Shown here: in pieces, positions 54,302 through 62,710 of the stretch
Numbering within the stretch: position 1 is the stretch's first letter
Layout of the letters: every line of letters starts with the position of its first letter
Source of the DNA: Actinomycetota bacterium
Lineage (GTDB): Bacteria > Actinomycetota > Thermoleophilia > Gaiellales > Gaiellaceae
Assembly (NCBI GenBank): GCA_003162055.1
Contig: PMNA01000017.1
Span: 129,929-193,928, forward strand
Reading direction: 5' to 3'
Length of the DNA: 64,000 nt
The notes under the pieces: generated by a model
Databases searched by the model: none
What the model was told of the DNA's origin: nothing
What the model saw: the letters and a program-made list of their open reading frames with translations, nothing else
Translations under genes and position numbers: made by a program

Positions 54302-54841
54302 CTACTTCATCATCGTGAAGCTGACCAGCAGAATTCCGTCGCCGAGCTCGAAGGCGAGGTGGTTGTCGAGCGTGGCCAGGTAGCGATCGGTCGCGCCGAT
54401 GAGAGCGTGCAGCGACACATCCCAGACCTTCTTCTTGCCGCGCCCGAGAACTGCTTCGAGCTGCTCGCGCAAGGCGCGTGCGATGTCGTTCGTGCCAACG
54501 TGGAGCTCGCCCGGCCGCGGATCGCTCTCGCGCCTGGCGCGGTAGAACTGGCGCAGCTCGTCGTCGGCCAGGAGCCAACGGCTGAACAGCTCCTCCGCGG
54601 GTTGCTCCCAGGGCTTCAGCTCTTCCAGCTGCATCTCCCAGTGCTTGACCGGCGGCTTCAACTTCTTGCCGAGTGAATCGAAGTACTCCTGCAGTGTCTC
54701 TTCGACGCCGCCCTCGACGGGGAGCACTATGACGTCGTGCTCGAAGCGCGAGATCGTGAGCGCCTGATGGAGCTTGGCGTAGCCTTGCAAGAAGCCGCGC
54801 AGCTCGCCGATTTTTTCCTGATCGGGATCCTGGGTAGCCAT
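54302..54841 (-). CDS. Conserved-looking hypothetical protein
   Basis: A 179-residue soluble protein with mixed alpha/beta character and no signal peptide, membrane segment or recognised domain. It is charged and contains LRGFLQGYAKLHQALTISRF, a Trp-rich middle (KHWEMQLEELKPWEQPAEEL), and a C-terminal half with HVGTNDIARALREQLEAVLG and LATLDNHLAFELGDGILLVSF. Codon use is typical of the window, so it is probably a genuine gene. Its end is 147 bases from the DUF1361 start; its own start is divergent from the gltB region. Confidence 0.7.
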   Translation of the reverse strand: MATQDPDQEKIGELRGFLQGYAKLHQALTISRFEHDVIVLPVEGGVEETLQEYFDSLGKKLKPPVKHWEMQLEELKPWEQPAEELFSRWLLADDELRQFYRARRESDPRPGELHVGTNDIARALREQLEAVLGRGKKKVWDVSLHALIGATDRYLATLDNHLAFELGDGILLVSFTMMK

Positions 54842-54955
54842 GATCTTCTGATTCTCGTCGATCTAGAGGACGCGGTCGAGGGGAACCGTTGGCTCGGCTC
54901 GGAGTGAAGACTCGCTCCTCAGGGGATTCCCCGACCTTTGCTGCCTGGTTCCACG

Positions 54956-54985
54956 TTGATCAATAGTCGCTTCAACAGGTACAGT
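54956..54985 (+). promoter_or_regulatory. Candidate gltB promoter
   Basis: TTGATC (54956-54961), 18-base spacer, TACAGT (54980-54985). Just upstream an inverted repeat GGAACC/GGTTCC (54882-54952) encloses two smaller hairpins, GGAG/CTCC and GGGG-ATT-CCCC, which might be a regulator site. The gap 54842-55186 otherwise holds only the small frame at 54996. Confidence 0.4.
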
Positions 54986-54995
54986 CCGGAGAACG

Positions 54996-55097
54996 ATGGC
55001 AAGCGCAGCAATGACACCGTTCACGTCTGGGAAGATGGCTGTCTCCATTCGCTCGGCTGCTCTGGCTTCGGCTAAGCGCGCTGCTGCAGAACGCTAG
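54996..55097 (+). CDS. Small frame upstream of gltB
   Basis: A 33-codon frame with GGAG six bases before the ATG; it begins MASAAMTPFTSGKM and is very Ala-rich. It lies between the predicted promoter and gltB and is followed by a hairpin (55146-55171, GTTG-ATCA-CAAC inside AGCCC/GGGCT). It could be a leader peptide or chance. Confidence 0.3.
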   Translation: MASAAMTPFTSGKMAVSIRSAALASAKRAAAER

Positions 55098-55186
55098 CCG
55101 GCGTCTTTCGTCTCCGCGCCGACTAGCAGGTAGATGAGAGGCGACAGCCCGAGTTGATCACAACCCGGGCTCGAAAGGTACGTGTC

Positions 55187-58100
55187 ATGAAGCGAAGGGA
55201 ACCAGACGTGGCAATGCGGTCGTTGTACGAGCTGAACAATTCGACGAGAGAACGGGACGCCTGCGGTATCGGCTTCATCGCCGACGTGCACGGTCAACCG
55301 TCGCGCCGCATCCTCGATCTGATTCTCTCCGCGCTGGGCCGCGTCAAGCACCGCGGCGCGATCAACTCCGACGGCCTCACCGGCGACGGCGCCGGCGTCC
55401 TCTTGCCGCTCACGCCGCGCCTGGCTCCGGAAGGCGGCCTGGCAATGGTCTTCGCGCGCGAGGAAGGCGATCTCGCGCTCGTCGAGCAGGCTTGCGCAGC
55501 GGAGAAAATCGGCTTCGCGGGCTGGCGCGAGGTGCCGGTCGATCCCTCTCACCTGGGCGAGCGGGGACAGCGAACGCAACCAACGATCATGCAGGCGCAG
55601 CTCGCCCCGCCCAAAGGGCTCGGCGACAACGAGGTCGAGCTCGCAGCGTTTCGCGCCCGCAAGCGCGTCGAGCGCGAGCAGGCGAGCTTGTACATAGCCT
55701 CGCTCTCCTTCCGCACCGTGACCTACAAGGCGCTCTGCGCGGCCGATCAGCTGGCCTGCTTCTATCCTGACCTCGCCGATCCGGAGCTGGAGATCCCGTT
55801 TGGCATCTTCCACCAGCGCTTCGCCACCAACACCACTCCAACCTGGGAGCGCGCCCAGCCCTTCCGCATGCTCTGCCACAACGGCGAGATCAACGCCGTG
55901 GCCGGAAACGTCAACTGGATGCACGCGCGCGAGCACCATCTCGGCTCGGCGAACGACGCCTCTCTCTATCCCGCAATCGAAGATCCGACCGCCGACTCAC
56001 GCACGCTCGACAACGTGCTCGAGTTGCTCGTGCGCGGCGGCCGTGACGTGCGCCACGCGCTGGCCATGCTGGTGCCCGAGGCCTGGGACGGCAATCCGGA
56101 GCTGGACGACAGGGTGCGCGACTTCTACCGCTATCACTCCTGCCTGCTCGAGCCCTGGGACGGGCCGGCGGGGATCATCTTCACCGACGGGCGAATGGTC
56201 GGCGCCGGGCTCGACCGAAACGGCCTGCGCCCACTTCGTTATCTCGTCAGCTCCGACGGGCTTGCCGTCTGCGCATCGGAGATCGGGCTCGTCGATCTGC
56301 CCGAGGGCGTTACGGCCGAGTACGGGATGCTCGGTCCAGGTCAGATGATCGCCGTCGAACCCGCTCGCGGCGAGCTGCTCTCGAACGAGGAGCTGAAGGG
56401 CGATCTGGCTTCGCGCGCGCCCTACGGAGCCTGGCTGCGCGAGGGAATCAAGATCGCCTCCATCGGCAAGCCTCTCGCCTGCCCGTCCCAGAGCTTGACT
56501 CTGCGCCAGGCGGCCTTCGGCTTCACCCGCGAGGATCTGGACATCATCCTGCGCCCGATGGCGGCCACCGGCCACGAGCCCACCTCCTCGATGGGAGACG
56601 ATGCCGCGATCACTCCGCTGGCGAACCGCGCCCGACCGCTTCCGATGTACTTCAAGCAGCGCTTCGCCCAGGTCACCAACCCGCCGATCGACTCGTTGCG
56701 CGAGCGCATCGTCTTCAGCCTCAAGACCCTACTCGGCGCTCGGGCCCCGCTCCTCACCGAGGGGCCCGAGGTGGCATGTTTGATCGAGCTGGACAGCTTC
56801 TTCCTCTATCCCGACGCTCTGACCGCGCTCGAATGTACGCATCTCGATGCCACCTTCACGAAGGACGAGGGACTGGAGGCCGCCTGCGAGCGGCTTGCCG
56901 CCGAGGCCTGTGAGGCCGTTCGCAAAGGCGAGCGGCTCCTCCTGATCAGCGACACCGGCATCTCTGCCGAGCGAGCGCCGATCCCGATCCTGCTTGCCGT
57001 GGGCATCGCTCACCAGGAACTGGTGCGGGCCGAGTTGCGGGCGCGCTGCTCGATCCTGGTCGAGAGCGACGAGCCGCGCGAGACGCATCACTTCGCCACC
57101 CTGCTCGGCTACGGCGGCGAGGCGATCTGCCCGCGCCTCGCGCTCGAGACGATCGCCTCGCTCTGCGCCGAGGGAAAGATCGAGGGCTGCCGCGACCCGG
57201 CGACCGCCCAGGAGCGCTTCCGCACGGCGATCGAGGACGGCGTGCTCAAGATCATGTCCAAGATGGGCATCTCGGACGTGGCCAGCTACTGCGGCGCCGA
57301 GATCTTCGAGGCGATCGGGCTGGCCGATGAAGTCATGAAGGCCGCCTTCGCCAACACCGCCTCGGCGATCGGCGGTGCCGGCTTCAGCGAGCTGGAGGCC
57401 GACGCCTGGGAGCACATCGGCGATGCCTTCGGACGCGAGCCCGAGGTCGAGAACCCCGGCAACATCAAGTGGCGCCAGAACGGCGAGCAGCACGCCACCA
57501 CCGGCGAGGTGATCAGCGCCCTGCGCCAGAGCATCGCGAGCTCTGATGGGCGGGGCCCAGACGGGCCGGGCGCTCTTCTGCGTCAGGCTGTCAAAGACGG
57601 GCGCTGGGAGGTTTACGAGAAGTTCGCCAAGCTCGTGAACGAGCGCGAGGCGCTCGAGCTGCGCGATCTCCTCGAGCTCGTCCCGGCTGGCTCACAGATT
57701 CCGTTGGAAGAGGTAGAGCCGGCCTCCGAGATCACCAAACGCTTCTCGTCGGGCGCCATGAGTCAGGGAGCTCTCTCGGCCGAGGCGCACGAGACGCTCG
57801 CGGCCGCCCTGAGCATGATCGGCGCTCGCTCCAACTCGGGCGAGGGCGGCGAGGCGCTCGAGCGCTACGGAACGCCCAACAACTCGACCATCAAGCAGGT
57901 CGCCTCGGGCCGTTTCGGCGTGACTCCGCCCTACCTGCGCTCGGGCAAGGAGCTGCAGATCAAGATCGCGCAGGGCGCCAAGCCCGGCGAGGGCGGTCAG
58001 CTGCCCGGTCACAAGGTCTCGCCCGAGATCGCCAGGCTGCGTCACACCGAGCCCGGGGTGGCGCTGATCTCACCGCCTCCGCACCACGACATCTACTCGA

Positions 58101-59629
58101 TCGAGGACCTCGCCCAGCTCATCTTCGACCTCAGGCAGGCGAACCCGAGCGCCGAGATCTCCGTCAAGCTGGTCGCCGAGGCAGGCGTGGGCATCGTCGC
58201 CGCGGGCGTGGTCAAGGCGCTCGCAAACATCGTTCACATCGCCGGCTGCGACGGCGGCACCGGCGCCAGCCCGCTCTCCTCGATCAAGAACGCAGGCGCG
58301 CCCTGGGAGCTCGGCCTGGCCGAGACGCAGCAGGCGCTCGTCTCCGAAGGCCTGCGCGGCCGCGTGCGCGTGCGCGTGGACGGCGGCTTCAAGACCGGGC
58401 GCGACGTGGTCGTCGCGGCGCTCCTCGGCGCCGACGAGTTCAGCTTCGGCACGGCGCTGCTCCTGGCCGAAGGCTGCCTGATGGTGCGCGCCTGCCACCT
58501 AGACAGCTGCCCGGTCGGCGTCGCCACCCAGCGTCCGGAGCTGCGCGCCCGCTTCACCGGCACGCCCGAGAAGGTTGCCGGCTATCTGCTCTTCGTGGCC
58601 GAGGAGGTAAGGCGCCTGCTGGCCTCGCTCGGGCTGCACTCGCTGGACGAGGCGACCGGGCGCACCGACCTGCTGCGCCAAGAGAAGACCGGCAACGCGC
58701 GCAAGGACCTGCTCGATCTCTCGCCGCTACTGGTGCGCGAGGGCGAGGGCCCGTTCCGCTACAACGGCGAGCTGCCTATCGACGCGGTGGGTGGCGAGCT
58801 GGGCGACCGGATCTCCGCCGACGCGGCCGAGATCCTCGAGCGGAACGTCTCAATCGAGCTCGAGTACGAGATCCGGAACGGCGATCGCACGGTGGGCGCG
58901 CGGCTCGGCGGTGACGTCGGCGAGCGCTTCGGCTTCGGCGCGCCGCCAGGCTCCGTGCTGATTCGCTTCCGTGGCTCGGCCGGGCAGAGCTTCGGCGCCT
59001 ACCTGGCCGACGGCATTACCTTCGAGCTCACGGGCGCCGCCAACGACTACGTCGGCAAGGGCATGAACGGCGGCACGATCGTCATTCGGCCGGGAGCAGA
59101 GGTCACGGGTCATCCCGTCCTGGCCGGCAACACGCTGCTCTACGGGGCGACAGGCGGCCGGCTGCACATCGCCGGGAGCGTGGGCGGGCGCTTCGCCGTC
59201 AGGAACTCCGGCGCCGTCGCCGTCGTCGAGGGCACCGGCGCTCATCCGTGCGAGTACATGACCTCCGGAACTGTCGTCATCCTGGGCGAGTTCGGTCGCA
59301 ACGTGGGCGCCGGCATGAGCGGCGGCCAGGCCTTCGTCTACGACCCCGACGGGCTGCTGGAAACTCGCATGAACCCCGACCTGGTCGCTGCCGAACCGCT
59401 TGGGAAAGCAGCTGCCGCGACCCTGCGCGAGCTGGTCGAGCAGCACCTCGAGCTCACTGGCTCGCCGCGCGCCGAGGTACTGCTCGGCGACTGGGAGAAC
59501 GCTCTACGCGACTTCAAGCGGGTGTGCCCCAAGGGCAATGTCGCCCGATTGGAGGATGAGCACGAGGGCTCCACGCAGGAAGCCGAGGAGAGCACCGCCC
59601 CGGTCGCTACCGGAGAGGCGACAAGTTAG
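55187..59629 (+). CDS. gltB: Glutamate synthase large subunit
   Basis: Transfers the amide of glutamine to 2-oxoglutarate. The 1480-residue protein has four family domains: an N-terminal glutaminase with the nucleophile Cys26 in RERDACGIGFIADVHG, a central domain, an FMN-binding synthase domain (SGAMSQGALSAEAHETLAAAL, KPGEGGQLPGHKV, CDGGTGASPLSS), and a C-terminal beta-helix (GANDYVGKGMNGGTIVIRPG, NVGAGMSGGQAFVYDPDG). The 3Fe-4S cysteines are in GCLMVRACHLDSCPVGV, with Cys-x5-Cys-x4-Cys spacing. In active family members the leader before the Cys is removed. I use the ATG at 55187 (GAAAGG upstream); an ATG nine codons later is possible. No gltD lies beside it. Confidence 0.96.
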   Translation: MKRREPDVAMRSLYELNNSTRERDACGIGFIADVHGQPSRRILDLILSALGRVKHRGAINSDGLTGDGAGVLLPLTPRLAPEGGLAMVFAREEGDLALVEQACAAEKIGFAGWREVPVDPSHLGERGQRTQPTIMQAQLAPPKGLGDNEVELAAFRARKRVEREQASLYIASLSFRTVTYKALCAADQLACFYPDLADPELEIPFGIFHQRFATNTTPTWERAQPFRMLCHNGEINAVAGNVNWMHAREHHLGSANDASLYPAIEDPTADSRTLDNVLELLVRGGRDVRHALAMLVPEAWDGNPELDDRVRDFYRYHSCLLEPWDGPAGIIFTDGRMVGAGLDRNGLRPLRYLVSSDGLAVCASEIGLVDLPEGVTAEYGMLGPGQMIAVEPARGELLSNEELKGDLASRAPYGAWLREGIKIASIGKPLACPSQSLTLRQAAFGFTREDLDIILRPMAATGHEPTSSMGDDAAITPLANRARPLPMYFKQRFAQVTNPPIDSLRERIVFSLKTLLGARAPLLTEGPEVACLIELDSFFLYPDALTALECTHLDATFTKDEGLEAACERLAAEACEAVRKGERLLLISDTGISAERAPIPILLAVGIAHQELVRAELRARCSILVESDEPRETHHFATLLGYGGEAICPRLALETIASLCAEGKIEGCRDPATAQERFRTAIEDGVLKIMSKMGISDVASYCGAEIFEAIGLADEVMKAAFANTASAIGGAGFSELEADAWEHIGDAFGREPEVENPGNIKWRQNGEQHATTGEVISALRQSIASSDGRGPDGPGALLRQAVKDGRWEVYEKFAKLVNEREALELRDLLELVPAGSQIPLEEVEPASEITKRFSSGAMSQGALSAEAHETLAAALSMIGARSNSGEGGEALERYGTPNNSTIKQVASGRFGVTPPYLRSGKELQIKIAQGAKPGEGGQLPGHKVSPEIARLRHTEPGVALISPPPHHDIYSIEDLAQLIFDLRQANPSAEISVKLVAEAGVGIVAAGVVKALANIVHIAGCDGGTGASPLSSIKNAGAPWELGLAETQQALVSEGLRGRVRVRVDGGFKTGRDVVVAALLGADEFSFGTALLLAEGCLMVRACHLDSCPVGVATQRPELRARFTGTPEKVAGYLLFVAEEVRRLLASLGLHSLDEATGRTDLLRQEKTGNARKDLLDLSPLLVREGEGPFRYNGELPIDAVGGELGDRISADAAEILERNVSIELEYEIRNGDRTVGARLGGDVGERFGFGAPPGSVLIRFRGSAGQSFGAYLADGITFELTGAANDYVGKGMNGGTIVIRPGAEVTGHPVLAGNTLLYGATGGRLHIAGSVGGRFAVRNSGAVAVVEGTGAHPCEYMTSGTVVILGEFGRNVGAGMSGGQAFVYDPDGLLETRMNPDLVAAEPLGKAAAATLRELVEQHLELTGSPRAEVLLGDWENALRDFKRVCPKGNVARLEDEHEGSTQEAEESTAPVATGEATS

Positions 59630-61446
59630 GAGACTGCAGCGCCGGCGTCGACGATGCCCGCCCCGTAGGCGTCGTCCGACGAGATCGCGTGCTTGAAATC
59701 GAGGTGGCAGTAGCCCGTGTCGCAGGGCGTACCGTCGATCGCGGCCGTTTTGTTGTTCGGATCGTTCGGACCGGTGTAGTTCGTGACTCCGTCGTTGGCC
59801 GTCTTCTCCAGGCGAGCCAGTAGCGCGTCGGGATTGTTCCGCAAGCGAGGGTGAGCCGCGAGCGTCAGGACGGCAACGCCGGTGACGTTGGGAGCGGACA
59901 TTGAGGTTCCCTGCGACCAGGCGAAGCCTTGCCCGGCGATCGTGAAGCAGTCGGAGTTGTACGAGGCTGAAAGCTCAGGGTCGTTGCAGTAGGCGGAATT
60001 CGCACCGACGGCCGAGAAGGAGCCGTATCCGCCCGACAGCACGTCGTTCAGTCCGCCGTCGAAGAGCGCGATGTTGAACTGGCGCGCTCCGCCCGGTGCC
60101 GCGAGATCGATGCGCGGGCCGTAGTTCGAGTAGTAGGCGAGTTGGTCGCGAGCGCCTACCCGGTTCGCCGGCCAGCGAACGGAGGGATCGGCGTCGGGTG
60201 CGTTCACCACTTCGTTGGAAGTCGCCGAGACGGCAATCACGCCCGGAACTCCGCCCGGCACCAGCAGCATGCCGCGCAGATCGGTGACGTAGGGCTCGAT
60301 CGAGTCGCCGGGATAAACAGTGCCGATTCCCTTCGAGCCGGTGGCAACCTGGCCGGCGCCGACAAACTTCTGCCCCGCGACTCTCAGGTTGGCGTTCTCG
60401 ACGCGAACGTGCTCGTTACCGGCCGCCGCGACGATCGCCGTTCCGCGCGAGCGGCAGTACTTGACCGCGTCGGCCCAGAGCAGATAGTCCTGCGCGTCGG
60501 CGTCGAGCGTCGGATCGTCGTAACCTTCGATCGACATGTTGAGGATGTCGGCTCCGTCGTGACAGGCATCGATCATGCCGCCGACGATCCAGCTGGTCAG
60601 CCCGCCGAAGTCGCCGGCGAGAACCTTGTAGCTACGAATCGTCACCTTCGGCGAGACTCCGTTCGAGCCGAACCCGTTGGCCGCCGCGCCGATACGGCTG
60701 GCTACCCAGGTTCCGTGTCCATCGAGATCGCCGTTTCGGCACTCGTCGAGGATTCCGTTGTCGGTGAGGAAGCCGAGACCGTAATCGCGGATGATCGACT
60801 TACAGTCGAGAGCATTCTCGGACGTTCTCGAATCGAAGTTCGAGCGCAACTCCGTTGTATCGCCCTGGACGCCGGTGTCGAGCACCGCGACGACGATCGA
60901 CTTGTCGCCCTTCGTCTTTTTCCAGGCGGCCGGAACGTCCATCCGGTTGTCGTCCCACTGAACGATTCCTTCGGCGTTGGGAGCCGCCGCGTCGTGCAGC
61001 GGGTCGGGGAAGGAGAACGAACTTCCCCACTTCGGCACGTAGGAGGCGGGAAGCTTGCCGTCTCCGGCGAGGCTGCTGTCAGATGAGCCCCAGGAGATGT
61101 AGCGATCGACGAAGACGGCGCTGACCTTGGGACTGGCATCGATCTCGTCGGTGAAGGCGGCCGAGTCCGTACGAACGGCGGCCGCGGAGATCTCGGGCAT
61201 CACGGAGGCCACTTCTCCCCCCGCATCCGAGACGATCTGGCGCATCTCGTCTGCGGAGGTACCGGAATCGAAGCGAACGATGCTCTCGGCCGAAGGCGAA
61301 TCGTGCGCCGCCGGCGTAAGCGAATAAGACGTGTTAGGGCCGGCGGCGGCAGTCGTGGTAAAGAGAACACCGACGCAAGCCAAGGCACCGGTCAGAAGAA
61401 TCGCTCGCAGACCGCCCCGCACGCGAAAACAATGGATGCGCGCCAT
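59626..61446 (-). CDS. Secreted subtilisin-like serine protease (S8)
   Basis: A 606-residue protein with a signal peptide (RAILLTGALACVGVLFTTTAAAG) and a prodomain-like region (about 40-120). The catalytic triad is Asp190 in VAVLDTGVQGD, His244 in LDGHGTWVAS and Ser515 in SQGTSMSAPNVTG; the oxyanion Asn is in VAAAGNEH. Several Cys pairs (ALDCKS, LDECRN, DACHDG, CDTGYCHL) suggest disulfides outside the cell. I prefer the ATG at 61446; the frame extends to 61530 but the added residues disrupt the signal peptide. It is convergent with gltB: the stop codons overlap by four bases. Confidence 0.9.
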   Translation of the reverse strand: MARIHCFRVRGGLRAILLTGALACVGVLFTTTAAAGPNTSYSLTPAAHDSPSAESIVRFDSGTSADEMRQIVSDAGGEVASVMPEISAAAVRTDSAAFTDEIDASPKVSAVFVDRYISWGSSDSSLAGDGKLPASYVPKWGSSFSFPDPLHDAAAPNAEGIVQWDDNRMDVPAAWKKTKGDKSIVVAVLDTGVQGDTTELRSNFDSRTSENALDCKSIIRDYGLGFLTDNGILDECRNGDLDGHGTWVASRIGAAANGFGSNGVSPKVTIRSYKVLAGDFGGLTSWIVGGMIDACHDGADILNMSIEGYDDPTLDADAQDYLLWADAVKYCRSRGTAIVAAAGNEHVRVENANLRVAGQKFVGAGQVATGSKGIGTVYPGDSIEPYVTDLRGMLLVPGGVPGVIAVSATSNEVVNAPDADPSVRWPANRVGARDQLAYYSNYGPRIDLAAPGGARQFNIALFDGGLNDVLSGGYGSFSAVGANSAYCNDPELSASYNSDCFTIAGQGFAWSQGTSMSAPNVTGVAVLTLAAHPRLRNNPDALLARLEKTANDGVTNYTGPNDPNNKTAAIDGTPCDTGYCHLDFKHAISSDDAYGAGIVDAGAAVS

Positions 61447-61523
61447 CAGGTTCTTTTTCGGCGTTTCGCGCGCAAGAAAGTGTCCCGATTTTGGGGCATC
61501 TTTCTCCCCCGGAGGGGGTGTTT

Positions 61524-61688
61524 TTACCAAAAACGTGTCTTCGGGGCTATTGAGGGCCGGTTTTGCGGGGTGACGGCCTCGAGCCCCTGAGCCTGGGAGC
61601 CGGCGTCTTCAGTGCCTGAAATAAAGCCGGAGGCATAGCCCAGGGTGTTCCAATCCGCGGGGAGGACCCCCGGCTTCAGCTCAAGCAT
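61524..61688 (-). CDS. Possible small protein upstream of the subtilase
   Basis: A 54-codon frame with GC-ending codons, ATG at 61688, ending TAA 77 bases before the subtilase start. It begins MLELKPGVLPADWNTLGYAS and ends APKTRFW. No family recognised and no ribosome-binding site. The gap 61447-61815 otherwise has only GC-rich hairpins (for example CCCCC-GGA-GGGGG near 61515-61527). Confidence 0.25.
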   Translation of the reverse strand: MLELKPGVLPADWNTLGYASGFISGTEDAGSQAQGLEAVTPQNRPSIAPKTRFW

Positions 61689-61815
61689 AAGCCGAAATAG
61701 GTCGCGTCCGAAATGGACGCGTTCCTTGCAGCCATGCCCGGTTTGGACATCTTGCCGGCCACTCTGCCGCGACCTATGATCGCGCCGTTCCGATCCGCTC
61801 AAAGGGAGATTCCAT

Positions 61816-62706
61816 ATGACAACGATCAAAAAGGTCGCGCTGGTCGCGGCTGGGATTCTCTGCGCCTCGCTCGCGCCGACAGGCGTGCTTACGGCGGGAG
61901 CAGAAACGGCGAGCAACGAGGCCGCCTACAAGGCGGCAACCGATACAGATCCGCACATACCGCTGACTACCTACCAACAACAGCTAGTGGAACTGAAGGA
62001 TCAGACGATCGCGAATGCCCTCTCCGGACAGGCAAGTGCCACTAAAACGAAGGCCAACCTAGGCGCCCTCGGCGTGAGCTCGGCCTCGACACTCGCGGCG
62101 GCTTCCACGACAGCCTCCGGCGTGCCAACCGCATCGAACGTGGCCAAGAACCAGACGCCTCAGAAAAGGTCGTACTGGTGTGGCCCGGCCACGGTGCACG
62201 AGGCTCTGGGACAGCTCCACCACGATTACTCACAGGAGTTTCTCGCTCCTAAGCTGGGCACGACGGAGGCCGGCGGGACAGCCTGGTCGGGCGGGCCCAC
62301 AGAGACCGGCCACCCCGTGCCCGACGTGATGAACACGTATCAGTCATTCAAGTACGTCCCGCAGGACGTTTCCGCCTCGCCCGGAGATCAGGAGGTCGAG
62401 ACATACAAGACGCGTCTGACGGGCGACATCTGGCTGGCTGGCGCGCCGGTGATCGGCAACGCATGGACTACGCAATATTCGGAGTTTTGGCTCGTAGGCC
62501 ATCCTCGAACCACGACTGTCAAACACTGGTTCGATATCTATGGCTATTCGGTTGACGACGGGGGTACGACGTGGACTAAGTACGAGGATTCCGTACATGG
62601 CGTTTCTATGACCATGATCTCCTGGGCGCCAGATGTCCCTGCCTACTCGGATCTCCCCAGCCACCGCATTGCTCATATTGTTGGCGGTCGTGGCTACGTT
62701 TGGTAA
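61816..62706 (+). CDS. Secreted C39-like (papain-fold) cysteine peptidase
   Basis: A 296-residue protein with a signal peptide (KVALVAAGILCASLAPTGVLTAGAE written in the genome as about residues 6-30). A linker of about 80 residues, rich in Ala, Thr and Ser, leads to the catalytic domain: Cys122 in KRSYWCGPATVHEALG and His237 in KHWFDIYGYS, in the order and spacing of the peptidase C39-like family, with Asp candidates in FDIYG and KYEDS. Targets are unknown; many relatives process secreted peptides or act on the wall. GGGAG precedes the ATG. It is followed after four bases by a lipoprotein gene. Confidence 0.83.
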   Translation: MTTIKKVALVAAGILCASLAPTGVLTAGAETASNEAAYKAATDTDPHIPLTTYQQQLVELKDQTIANALSGQASATKTKANLGALGVSSASTLAAASTTASGVPTASNVAKNQTPQKRSYWCGPATVHEALGQLHHDYSQEFLAPKLGTTEAGGTAWSGGPTETGHPVPDVMNTYQSFKYVPQDVSASPGDQEVETYKTRLTGDIWLAGAPVIGNAWTTQYSEFWLVGHPRTTTVKHWFDIYGYSVDDGGTTWTKYEDSVHGVSMTMISWAPDVPAYSDLPSHRIAHIVGGRGYVW

Positions 62707-62710
62707 TCCG

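Noticed and set aside
61515-61535. Plus-strand terminator CCCCC-GGA-GGGGG followed by T-run
   Set aside because: No plus-strand gene ends nearby (gltB ends 1.9 kb upstream) and the loop is very small; probably chance or a regulatory stem for the minus-strand gene.
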